Shown piece after piece: positions 34,783-43,482 of a stretch of DNA of 64,000 bases; the first letter of the stretch is position 1, and each line of letters begins with the position of its first letter. The stretch is from the NCBI RefSeq assembly GCF_000425585.1, contig NZ_AUDS01000010.1, positions 186,001 to 250,000 on the forward strand. Reading direction: 5' to 3'. The notes below the pieces were generated by a model, which had not been told where the DNA came from, ran no database searches, and worked only from the letters and a program-made list of their open reading frames with translations. A program made the translations under genes and the position numbers. The stretch is from Terrimonas ferruginea DSM 30193 (lineage in GTDB: Bacteria; Bacteroidota; Bacteroidia; Chitinophagales; Chitinophagaceae).

Positions 34783-34880
34783 GAATCACAAATTTTTTCG
34801 AAAACGAATGGGTTAGTCCTTGTCTTTGCCCGCGATGGAAGGCATGCAGGCAAATTTAGCAGATTCAGCCCTACAATCAG

Positions 34881-34888
34881 TATTTTTG
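34881..34888 (+). promoter_or_regulatory. leuS -7 box
   Basis: TATTTTTG is a full TAnnTTTG match. Predicted start near 34893 gives a leader of about 115 bases. A TTTA about 19 bases upstream is a weak -33. Confidence 0.6.
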
Positions 34889-35006
34889 CTGCCCATTTTA
34901 AACGGTAAGCCGCGGCGTATATTGCCACCGGCAACGCCTCAGATGTTAAAAAGACGCTAATGCTGTCCGCAGGCAGCGGGCTTTATTAAAACAACGGCAA
35001 AAAATT

Positions 35007-37805
35007 ATGGAGTACAATTTCCGGGATATTGAAAAGAAATGGCAGCAAACGTGGAAGGATACCAACGCCTATCGTGTGTCCAACAAGCGTGACAAACCGA
35101 AGTACTATGTGCTCGATATGTTCCCTTATCCCAGCGGAGCCGGCCTGCACGTAGGTCATCCGCTTGGTTATATTGCCTCCGATATTTTCGCGCGCTATAA
35201 ACGCCTCAAAGGCTTCAACGTGCTGCACCCGATGGGCTACGATGCATTTGGTCTGCCTGCGGAACAATATGCCATCGACCATGGCATTCATCCCGCCGTG
35301 TCCACACATGCCAACATCATCAACTTCCGCACACAGTTGGACAATATTGGCTTTTGCTTCGATTGGGAACGCGAAGTACGGACCTCAGATCCCGGTTATT
35401 ACAAATGGACACAATGGATATTCCTCCAATTGTTTAAAAGCTTTCTCAACCGTCAGACCGGCAAGGCTACGCCCATCACCGAACTGGTGGCGACTTTTGA
35501 AAAAGAAGGAAACAAAAATCATCCATTCCCCAATGATAAATTCCGTGTGGAAGCCGGCAGCGAGTCACTCGCCACTTTCACCGCGGATCAATGGAATAGC
35601 TTTAATGAGTTCACCCGCGAATCCATTTTGATGGAATACCGCCTGGCCTATTGCGGCTACGGTGAAGTAAATTGGTGCGAGGCGCTCGGAACCGTATTGG
35701 CCAACGACGAAGTGATCAATGGCGTAAGCGAACGAGGTGGTTACCCCGTTGTACGCAAGAAACTGCGTCAATGGTATCTGCGCATAACCGAGTATGCCGA
35801 TCGTTTGCTCGACGGACTGCAGCAGGTCGATTTCAGCGATGCGATGAAAGAAATGCAGACCAACTGGATCGGCAAGTCTTCCGGTGCAGAGATCGATTTT
35901 GCGATCAAAGGCCACGACCGCAAACTGCGCGTGTACACTACGCGTCCCGATACCATTTTTGGTGTAGACTTTATGGTGATCGCTCCGGAACTTGACTGGA
36001 TCGGCGAAGTGCGTTCGGACGAGCAGGCCGCCGAAGTGGACGACTATATCGCCTACGTGAAAAGCCGCAGTGAACGCGAGCGCATGGCGGAGAAAAAGAT
36101 CTCCGGCGTGTTCACCGGCGCTTATGCCATCAATCCTTTTGACGGAAGAGAGATTCCTGTCTGGATATCTGAATATGTACTCGCAGGTTATGGCACCGGC
36201 GCCATCATGGCCGTGCCTTGCGGCGATGAACGCGACTTCCGGTTTGCCAAACATTTCAATATTCCCATTACCAATATCATCGGTTCGCATTTCAACGGAG
36301 AAGACGCCAACCCTACCAAAGATGCAATACTGGAAAATTCCGGTTTTCTCAATGGGCTGAACATGCGTGAAGCCATGGAGGTGGCCATCAAAGCCATCGA
36401 AGAAAAAGGAATTGGTACGCGGAAAGTAAATTATAAAATGCGCGATGCGGCCTTCAGCCGTCAGCGTTACTGGGGTGAGCCGTTTCCCATCCGTTGGGAA
36501 AATGGGATTGCTTATCCGCTGGATGAATCCCAATTGCCTTTGCAATTGCCGGAAGTGGAAAGCTACAAACCCGGACCCGAAGGTGAAGGGCCGTTGGCCA
36601 ATATTCCGGAGTGGACGGCACAGCACCTGGAAACGAATACCATGCCCGGTTATGCCGGATCGTCCTGGTATTTTCTCCGCTACATGGATCCGCACAATGA
36701 AAAGGAATTCTGCAACCGCGAAGTGTCCGATTATTGGGGGCAGGTAGACTTATACATCGGTGGTACCGAGCATGCCGTAGGGCATTTGCTGTACAGCCGC
36801 ATGTGGACCAAAGTGCTGTATGACCTGGGTTATATCGGTCATGAAGAGCCGTATAAAAAGCTGGTGAACCAGGGCATGATCCAGGGCAGCAGCCGGTTTG
36901 TATACCGGTTGACCGGCACCAATCAATTTGTGTCGAAAGGCTTGCTGGACAGTGAGGGCAAATATGGATTGCAATCAACCGACGCGATCCGGGTGGATGT
37001 GAACTTTGTCGATGGCGTTGAATTGGATATGTCCGCTTTTAAAACGTGGCGGAATAATGAATATGCCAATGCAGAATTTATTCTCGAAGATGGTAAATAT
37101 ATCTGCGGCATGGAAGTGGAAAAAATGTCCAAGTCCAAGTTCAATACCGTCAACCCCGACGATCTCGTACACAGATATGGAGCGGATACCTTCCGGATGT
37201 ATGAAATGTTCCTCGGTCCGGTGGAGATGAGCAAACCCTGGGATACCAAAGGCATTGAAGGTGTGCACCGTTTTCTCAAAAAACTCTGGCGTTTGTTCTT
37301 CGACGAAATCAAAGGCGCAATCTGGACCAATGAGAAGGCTACCGATGCCGAATTGAAAGTGTTACACAACACGATCCGCCGCATCGACGCCGATACGGAA
37401 CGATTCAGTTTCAACACCGGTGTTAGTGGGTTCATGATTGCGGTAAACGAATTAAGCGATCTCAAGTGTAACAAAAAAGAAATACTGGAAAAATTGCTGG
37501 TGTTGATGACGCCTTATGCACCGCATATCGCTGAAGAGCTGTGGAAACAATTAGGCAATACCGGCAGCATTCTCGATGCATCTTATCCGGTATTCGAAGA
37601 AAAGTATGTGGTTGAATCTGCCAAAGAGTACCCGATTTCTGTGAACGGCAAAGTGCGCACTACCATGTCTATTTCCCTCGATGCCGATCAGGCGCAGGTG
37701 GAGGAAATTGTGTTGGGCAATGATGTTGTACAGAAATGGCTGGAAGGCAAGGGACCCAAGAAGATCATTTATGTGAAGAATAAGATGATCAATGTGGTGG
37801 TGTAG
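35007..37805 (+). CDS. leuS: Leucyl-tRNA synthetase
   Basis: This is a 932-residue class I synthetase. HIGH motif as HVGHPLGY (about residue 48). Zinc-less connective region, editing domain CP1 with TTRPDTIFGVDFMV and GYGTGAIMAVPCGDERDF, then the KMSKS loop at residues 706-710 and the anticodon-binding domain. Longer than the E. coli enzyme (860), as usual in Bacteroidota. It is transcribed away from ftsX. Confidence 0.97.
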   Translation: MEYNFRDIEKKWQQTWKDTNAYRVSNKRDKPKYYVLDMFPYPSGAGLHVGHPLGYIASDIFARYKRLKGFNVLHPMGYDAFGLPAEQYAIDHGIHPAVSTHANIINFRTQLDNIGFCFDWEREVRTSDPGYYKWTQWIFLQLFKSFLNRQTGKATPITELVATFEKEGNKNHPFPNDKFRVEAGSESLATFTADQWNSFNEFTRESILMEYRLAYCGYGEVNWCEALGTVLANDEVINGVSERGGYPVVRKKLRQWYLRITEYADRLLDGLQQVDFSDAMKEMQTNWIGKSSGAEIDFAIKGHDRKLRVYTTRPDTIFGVDFMVIAPELDWIGEVRSDEQAAEVDDYIAYVKSRSERERMAEKKISGVFTGAYAINPFDGREIPVWISEYVLAGYGTGAIMAVPCGDERDFRFAKHFNIPITNIIGSHFNGEDANPTKDAILENSGFLNGLNMREAMEVAIKAIEEKGIGTRKVNYKMRDAAFSRQRYWGEPFPIRWENGIAYPLDESQLPLQLPEVESYKPGPEGEGPLANIPEWTAQHLETNTMPGYAGSSWYFLRYMDPHNEKEFCNREVSDYWGQVDLYIGGTEHAVGHLLYSRMWTKVLYDLGYIGHEEPYKKLVNQGMIQGSSRFVYRLTGTNQFVSKGLLDSEGKYGLQSTDAIRVDVNFVDGVELDMSAFKTWRNNEYANAEFILEDGKYICGMEVEKMSKSKFNTVNPDDLVHRYGADTFRMYEMFLGPVEMSKPWDTKGIEGVHRFLKKLWRLFFDEIKGAIWTNEKATDAELKVLHNTIRRIDADTERFSFNTGVSGFMIAVNELSDLKCNKKEILEKLLVLMTPYAPHIAEELWKQLGNTGSILDASYPVFEEKYVVESAKEYPISVNGKVRTTMSISLDADQAQVEEIVLGNDVVQKWLEGKGPKKIIYVKNKMINVVV

Positions 37806-37810
37806 GGAGT

Positions 37811-38009
37811 GATAAGTATTAAGTAATAAGTTTTAAGTAAACAGCCCGGGAAGGTGTAAGCCCGAAGGTTCGGGCTTAGGGTGTAAGGTATGCAGTGAGA
37901 GGTTTCTACTCCCTGGTTCGTGTATACACGAACCAGGGCATTCACGATTGGCCATTGATGATTCACCATTCACCATTGACGATTCACCATTCACCATTCA
38001 CCATTCACG
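37811..38009 (+). repeat. Composite heptamer array R6
   Basis: Four TAAGTAN heptamers (37813-37840) run into AAACAGCC (37839-37846), then TAAGGNN-type units holding CCGAAGGTTCGG (37862-37873). A 28-base perfect palindrome with core GGTTCGTGTATACACGAACC lies at 37911-37938. Ten uninterrupted ATTSACN-type heptamers fill 37940-38009. The gap is 282 bases and contains no gene. Confidence 0.9.
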
Positions 38010-38087
38010 AACTTGCACATTTTGTATAAACGGCAACCCTTCTTCCGCATTTAACCGTACCTTAAACCCGCCAAAAAAATACAGCTC

Positions 38088-41000
38088 ATGCAGAAGTTTT
38101 TCCTCGCGCTGTTGCTTAGCTGCAGCAGTTCCTGTTTATTCGCACAGGCCAATGATGCCTACTTTCTCTCCAATCCAAGTTTGTCGCCTGATGGCAAAAC
38201 CGTCGTATTCAGTTTTGAAGGCGATCTCTGGAAAGCCGATGTGAAAGAGGGCAGAGCATCGCGCCTCACGGCCATGCAGGGCTATGAAACCAGCCCGCGC
38301 ATTTCACCGGATGGTAAATGGATCGCATTTACGGGACGCCAGTACGGAAACGCAGACATTTATATTATGCCGCTCGCCGGAGGTGATGTGCAGCAACTGA
38401 CATGGCATAGCAGCAACGATGATGTCAGCAGTTGGAGCTGGGATTCCAAATACATTTATTTTAACAGCGGCCGCGACGGACAGATTTCAGGCTACAAACT
38501 TGCCCGCGAAGGCGGTACTCCGCAACGCGTGCTCGGCAGCTTCTTCTTCCAGTTCGATCACGCTTTGGTAGAACATCCATCCAGCGGTGAAATATTTTTC
38601 AACGATACATGGGAAAGCTCCAACCAGGTTCAGCGCAAGCGTTACAAAGGACCGTTTAATCCTGATATTCAATCGTATAATCCTACGACCAAACAATTCA
38701 AAAAATACACAGAGTGGGAAGGAAAAGACTTCGGTGCAACGATCGACCGTACCGGACGCGTGTATTTTATTTCCGATGAAGCCAACGGAGAGTATAATCT
38801 TTATACCATGGATAATGGAAAAAAGAAAGCACTCACCCGTTTTTCTTCTTCCATTAAATCACCACAGGTAAATGCGGATGGCGGATTAGTGGTTTTTGAA
38901 AGAGATTACCAGCTTTGGTTGTACGATGTGAAGGCCGGCACGGAGAAAAAATTATCTGTTTCTATTGTGCGCAATAATGTTCTGCCAAAAGAGAAAGATT
39001 TCGATGTACGTGGCAATATCAATGGTTTTGATGTATCCCCCGATGGCAAAAAACTATGCTTTATTTCAAGAGGTGAATTATTCGTAAGCGACGCCGAAGG
39101 AAAGTTCATCCGCCAGGTTGTCCGCGGTTCTGCCGAGCGCGTACGCGAAGCAAAATGGCTCAGCGATAATAAAACCATCCTGTTCAGCCAGACAGCAGAC
39201 GGCTATACCAACTGGTTTACGATTGCGGCCGACGGCTCCGTGGCCTTGAAACAAATAACCCGCGACGCACGCAATAACCGTCTCATTAGTTTCAATAAAA
39301 AAAGAGATCAGGCAGTTTACCTCAGCGGCCGCGACGAACTGCGCCTGCTCGATCTGAAAACATTGGTCAGCAAAACAGTATTGAAAGATGAGTTCTGGGG
39401 ATTTCAAAACAGCCAGCCTGGTTTTTCTCCCAATGGTGAATACATCGTATTCACGGCCTACCGCAATTTTGAGCAGGACCTCTTTGTACATCATATCAAA
39501 CAAAATAAAACCACCAACCTGACCGGTACCGGCATCACGGAAATGAATCCGATCTGGTCGCCTGATGGCAAATACATTTATTTCACTTCACAACGCCTGA
39601 AACCAGCCTATCCGTTTGGCATGCAGCAGGCACGTGTTTATCGCATAGCATTGGAGAAACTCGACGATCCATTCCGCATGGACAAATTCGATGAGCTGTT
39701 CAAAGAAGAAAAGAAAGATACGCTTGCAAAAAAAGATTCGACCAAAAAAGCGCCACCGGTACCGGTCGACGAATCGCTGACCATCGATACGGATCTGCTG
39801 ATCGAGCGGATGGAACAGATCAGTCCTTCCCTTGGTATGCAGGTATTGATGGCTGTTTATCAGAAAGGGGAGAAGACAACCGTACTTTATGCAAGCAATC
39901 ATGGAGAAGGTAAAATGGCTTTATGGAAAACGGTGATAGAACCGTTTGAATCCAACAAAACGGAAAAAATTGCCGGCACCGACGGCAACTTCCCCTCCGA
40001 TGTTGTAATCAATGGCGATAAACTCTTTCTGTTGCAAAGCGGCACCATTAATAAGCTGAGCCTGGAGCCTGCAAAGGTTGATCCGGTCAGCATTTCATCT
40101 ACTTTCCGCCGCAACCTGCAGGCAGAATTCTCGCAAATGGTGGACGAGGCCTGGGCCCAGATGGAAGAAAATTATTATGACGATAAATTCCATGGCATTA
40201 ATTGGAAAAAAGTAAAACAATATTATGCGCAGTTTGTGCCGTACCTGAACAACCGCTCCGATCTGCGTGTACTGCTCAATGATATGTTGGGTGAACTTAA
40301 TTCTTCGCACCAGGGATTTGGCACTTTTGGTACAGACGAGATGGTGCCGTTCAGCAACAGCACGATGGAAACGGGAATCGTATTTGATAACAATGATCCC
40401 TATAAAGTAAGTTATGTCCTGAAGCGGTCTGCTGCCGACAAAAAAGGCGTCGATATCAAAGCCGGCGACATCCTTACGGAGGTAAACGACGAAAAAGTAT
40501 CGGCTACCCGCGACCGCAGCTATTACTTTACACGTCCGTCCGCGGATAAGGAAATCAAACTGACCTTCACCCGCGCGGGCAAACCCTATTCCGTGCGTCT
40601 GCATCCGCAATCAAGTTTGTATGCTAATTACTATGATGAATGGATCGATCGTAATCAGCAGCGTGTGGATGAACGTGGCAAAGGCCGCATTGCTTATGGG
40701 TGCATGAAAAACATGGGTCAGGGTGAACTCGAGCAGTTCATCGCCGACATGACCCGCGAGCTGCCCAACCGCGATGCGCTGATCCTCGACCTGCGTTATA
40801 ACACGGGTGGTAACGTGCACGATGAAGTATTACAATTCCTTTCACGTAAAACATACCTGCAATGGGGCTACCGCGAAGGTATTCGCACCGGACAGCCAAA
40901 CTTTGCACCGGCCGACAAACCGATCGTGTTACTGATCAATGAACAATCATTGAGCGATGCGGAAGTCACTTCACAGGGATTCAAAGCGTTGAAGCTTGGT

Positions 41001-41234
41001 CAGATCGTTGGTAACGGCACTTATCGCTGGATCATCTTTACCAGTGGTGTCGGCCTGGTAGACGGATCGGCCGTGCGCATGCCGGGCTGGGGCTGTTATA
41101 GCCTCGAAGGAAAAGACCTGGAAATGACAGGCGTGGAACCGGATATCAAAGTGCTCAATAGTTTCTCGGATAAGGTCAACGGCCGCGATCCGCAGCTCGA
41201 CCGGGCGATCGAGGAGATATTGAAGAAGCTGTAA
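38088..41234 (+). CDS. Tricorn-like S41 peptidase
   Basis: This is a 1048-residue exported protein (signal peptide about 1-20). The N-terminal half has WD40/TolB-like beta-propeller repeats (LSPDGKTVVFSFEGDLWKA, ISPDGKWIAFTGRQYGNADIYIMP, WSPDGKYIYFTSQR). A tricorn-type PDZ domain (AGDILTEVNDEKV) and a C-terminal S41 peptidase domain follow (LILDLRYNTGGNVHDEVLQFL). The probable nucleophile is Ser956 in NEQSLSDAEVTSQGF. It probably degrades peptides in the periplasm. The stop codon TAA is the first three bases of heptamer array R7. Confidence 0.92.
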   Translation: MQKFFLALLLSCSSSCLFAQANDAYFLSNPSLSPDGKTVVFSFEGDLWKADVKEGRASRLTAMQGYETSPRISPDGKWIAFTGRQYGNADIYIMPLAGGDVQQLTWHSSNDDVSSWSWDSKYIYFNSGRDGQISGYKLAREGGTPQRVLGSFFFQFDHALVEHPSSGEIFFNDTWESSNQVQRKRYKGPFNPDIQSYNPTTKQFKKYTEWEGKDFGATIDRTGRVYFISDEANGEYNLYTMDNGKKKALTRFSSSIKSPQVNADGGLVVFERDYQLWLYDVKAGTEKKLSVSIVRNNVLPKEKDFDVRGNINGFDVSPDGKKLCFISRGELFVSDAEGKFIRQVVRGSAERVREAKWLSDNKTILFSQTADGYTNWFTIAADGSVALKQITRDARNNRLISFNKKRDQAVYLSGRDELRLLDLKTLVSKTVLKDEFWGFQNSQPGFSPNGEYIVFTAYRNFEQDLFVHHIKQNKTTNLTGTGITEMNPIWSPDGKYIYFTSQRLKPAYPFGMQQARVYRIALEKLDDPFRMDKFDELFKEEKKDTLAKKDSTKKAPPVPVDESLTIDTDLLIERMEQISPSLGMQVLMAVYQKGEKTTVLYASNHGEGKMALWKTVIEPFESNKTEKIAGTDGNFPSDVVINGDKLFLLQSGTINKLSLEPAKVDPVSISSTFRRNLQAEFSQMVDEAWAQMEENYYDDKFHGINWKKVKQYYAQFVPYLNNRSDLRVLLNDMLGELNSSHQGFGTFGTDEMVPFSNSTMETGIVFDNNDPYKVSYVLKRSAADKKGVDIKAGDILTEVNDEKVSATRDRSYYFTRPSADKEIKLTFTRAGKPYSVRLHPQSSLYANYYDEWIDRNQQRVDERGKGRIAYGCMKNMGQGELEQFIADMTRELPNRDALILDLRYNTGGNVHDEVLQFLSRKTYLQWGYREGIRTGQPNFAPADKPIVLLINEQSLSDAEVTSQGFKALKLGQIVGNGTYRWIIFTSGVGLVDGSAVRMPGWGCYSLEGKDLEMTGVEPDIKVLNSFSDKVNGRDPQLDRAIEEILKKL

Positions 41235-41420
41235 GTAGTAAGTAATAAGTAGTAAGTAATAAGGTATGAGGCGTAAGGAAAACAGCGGCCCTATATTTCG
41301 GGCATAGGTTTTAGGTAATAAGTAGTAGGTAAAACAAAGACGGCTGTTTATTCACGATTCACGATTGACGATTCACGATTGACCATTCACCTTTTTGAAT
41401 TTTGACTTTTTACTTTTGAA
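41232..41420 (+). repeat. Composite heptamer array R7 ending in a promoter-like unit
   Basis: Five TAAGTAN/TAAGGTA heptamers start with the stop codon of the S41 gene (41232-41266). Then come AAACAGCG (41280-41287), further TAAGTAN-type units, GGCTGTTT (41342-41349), six ATTSACN heptamers (41350-41391), and TTTTGAA TTTTGAC TTTTTAC TTTTGAA (41393-41420). The last part contains TACTTTTG (41411-41418), which ends six bases before the ATG of the next gene. Confidence 0.88.
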
Positions 41421-41424
41421 TTAT

Positions 41425-42267
41425 ATGAAACAATACTTCCTGCTTACGCTGTCCCTCCTGTCGCTCGCAGCTACTGCGCAGGACATGAACGTAATGAGTT
41501 TTAATATCCGGTTGAATATAAAATCGGATAGCCTCAATGCCTGGCCTTACCGCAAAGACAATGTTGCTTCCCAGATCCTGTACCACCAGGTGCATCTGCT
41601 CGGCGTGCAGGAAGCTTTGCATGAGCAGATGGAAGATCTGAAAGCACGGCTTCCACGTTATCGTTCGGCCGGCGGCGGGCGCGATGATGGAAAAACAAAG
41701 GGTGAATACTCGGCCATATTTTATGACACAGTCCGGTTGCAGGCGCAGCAGTGGGGGCAATTCTGGTTGTCGGAAACACCGGATAACCCCGGCGCAAAAG
41801 GATGGGACGCTGCCTATCCGAGAATGGTGACCTGGGTCCGCTTCCGCGACAGGCTGACGAAAAAAGCTTTCGTCGCGTTCAATACCCATTTTGATCACAT
41901 GGGGCAGGTAGCCCGCAGGGAAAGCGCCAAAATGATTTTGCAGAAAGCAAAGGAGATCGCAGGCAATCTTCCCTTCCTCTTTACCGGTGATTTTAATGCC
42001 GCACCTTCCGACGAACCAATAAAGATCATCACAGATCAGCACAACCCTTTACATCTCACCGACGCGAAAGGCAAAGCTGCTTTTCATTATGGTCCTTCGG
42101 GTACCTTCAACGGCTTCCGTTCCGCAGAAGTAAATGACGATCCCATCGATCATATTTTTCTGAAAGGCAACTGGACTGTCAGCAGTTATGCAGTGTTGTC
42201 AGAAACGTGGAGAGGCCGCTTTGCCTCCGATCATTTTGCCGTGCTCGTTGTGTTAAGGTTGCGGTGA
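41425..42267 (+). CDS. Secreted endonuclease/exonuclease/phosphatase-family protein
   Basis: This is a 280-residue exported protein with signal peptide MKQYFLLTLSLLSLAATAQ. The EEP fold is evident: MNVMSFNIRLN, LLGVQEALHEQ (catalytic Glu), FNTHFDHMG, TGDFNAAPSD (Asp/Asn) and SDHFAVLV (terminal Asp-His). Relatives cleave DNA, phosphodiesters or inositol phosphates. The substrate is unknown. ATG 41425 gives the signal peptide. The 3' end overlaps the converging gene by 15 bases. Confidence 0.9.
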   Translation: MKQYFLLTLSLLSLAATAQDMNVMSFNIRLNIKSDSLNAWPYRKDNVASQILYHQVHLLGVQEALHEQMEDLKARLPRYRSAGGGRDDGKTKGEYSAIFYDTVRLQAQQWGQFWLSETPDNPGAKGWDAAYPRMVTWVRFRDRLTKKAFVAFNTHFDHMGQVARRESAKMILQKAKEIAGNLPFLFTGDFNAAPSDEPIKIITDQHNPLHLTDAKGKAAFHYGPSGTFNGFRSAEVNDDPIDHIFLKGNWTVSSYAVLSETWRGRFASDHFAVLVVLRLR

Positions 42268-43311
42268 GGCAGTTGCCGGGGATGCTTTTTCTTTATAAAG
42301 GCGGATGGATGCACTGCTGCCTTCCGTACTTTCCAGCCTTGCTTCGTATCTGCGGCCTCCGTTCTCCGCTACCATGTAGGCCGTATTGGGAGGGATGGTC
42401 CCCAGATTTTCAGCCACCATCACCAATTCGTTGCTCTCTTCGAGATCGGCTATGGCAAATCTTATGGTGTAAGGCGTTCCCAGCAAACCGATGTGTTCAA
42501 AGACCAGTTTTCCGTTCAGAAATAAGGAAATGGAATCGCCGTCGATCTGCGCATTATCGTAAAATCTTAATTCAATTGAATCTCCGGTGAGCGGGATTTC
42601 CTTTGCCACTACCTTCTTACGCACCTGGAATTTATCGCCAATTGTCACAGGAGCGGGAGGTTTGGCCACCGCTATTACGGGCGCAGGCACCGGTTTAGGT
42701 TGGGGAGCGGGTTTTTCCTTTGCGGGAGCTTTGGCAACCGGTGGGGCGGGTTGTTTCTTAACCACAGGCGGCGCGGGTTCGGGAGCCTTTACCGGTTGTT
42801 GAAAAGCGATCAATCCCACACTGTCGATCAGGTAGGGGTCATTACCTCCAACCAGGTAATTATCGAGGATGAAATCCCATTCGTCGTTGAAAACGGCGCG
42901 GTCTGTCTTACTCAGGTCCACGGGGCCTTTGTCGGGTTTTTCTTCTGTACCGGCTTTGCCATTGAGCAGCATTTTGCCGCCGCCGGGGCAATTGAAGTCG
43001 GCATGTGAGATAAGCGCTTGTTTGCCGGGCGTGCCGAGCACTCCGTTTTTTTCCTCGATCAACTGATCATCCCACCAAACCACTTCGCTGTTGCGCTGGT
43101 CGAAAAAGCCTTTGATGCTGTAGCGGCGGTAATTGCGTGCGGATTCATAATAATAGGAAGTACCGGTGAGGCTGTCGCCGTTCTGGATAATTTTCAATTC
43201 AACTTTCTGCCGGTTTATGCGGCCTTTCCACACACCGGTGATCATTTGGGCTTTTGCGTTAGCGAAAAAAACGAGGAAGAAAATGAGGGAAAAAAGGCTT
43301 TTCGGATGCAT
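42253..43311 (-). CDS. Exported protein with Pro/Ala/Lys-rich linker
   Basis: This is a 352-residue protein with signal peptide (about 1-21, ending FANAKA). The N-terminal beta domain (MITGVWKGRINRQKVELKIIQNGDSLTGTSYYY, about 22-150) is followed by a 50-residue linker of PAPPV/KPAPQPKP type (about 175-225). The C-terminal domain IPLTGDSIELRFYDNAQIDGDSISLFLNGK to NTAYMVAENGGRRYEARLESTEG is well conserved-looking, but I cannot name it. The linker could span peptidoglycan, as in TonB-like proteins. Function unknown. Confidence 0.72.
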   Translation of the reverse strand: MHPKSLFSLIFFLVFFANAKAQMITGVWKGRINRQKVELKIIQNGDSLTGTSYYYESARNYRRYSIKGFFDQRNSEVVWWDDQLIEEKNGVLGTPGKQALISHADFNCPGGGKMLLNGKAGTEEKPDKGPVDLSKTDRAVFNDEWDFILDNYLVGGNDPYLIDSVGLIAFQQPVKAPEPAPPVVKKQPAPPVAKAPAKEKPAPQPKPVPAPVIAVAKPPAPVTIGDKFQVRKKVVAKEIPLTGDSIELRFYDNAQIDGDSISLFLNGKLVFEHIGLLGTPYTIRFAIADLEESNELVMVAENLGTIPPNTAYMVAENGGRRYEARLESTEGSSASIRLYKEKASPATASPQP

Positions 43312-43482
43312 GGGAATTTAACGTCTGGAAGTCAAAACTATTATCCGGAGGCATTAAATAAGGAACAAGGACGGGAAAAAAAGAAAAAAGGTGTTAAAAA
43401 TTGCGGGGATCAAAAAAATAAATACCTTCCAACATTAAACTCCGCAAGGAGCTGCTTAACCAATTACTACAATCTTCTGCTT

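Noticed and set aside
37911-37938. 28-base palindrome as a transposon end or att site
   Set aside because: It is a single symmetrical site without a transposase or integrase gene nearby and recurs within repeat arrays.
43018-43482. Long N-terminal extension of the giant T9SS protein frame
   Set aside because: It overlaps the opposite-strand exported protein gene and lacks a signal peptide. The ATG at 43483 starts a normal signal peptide.
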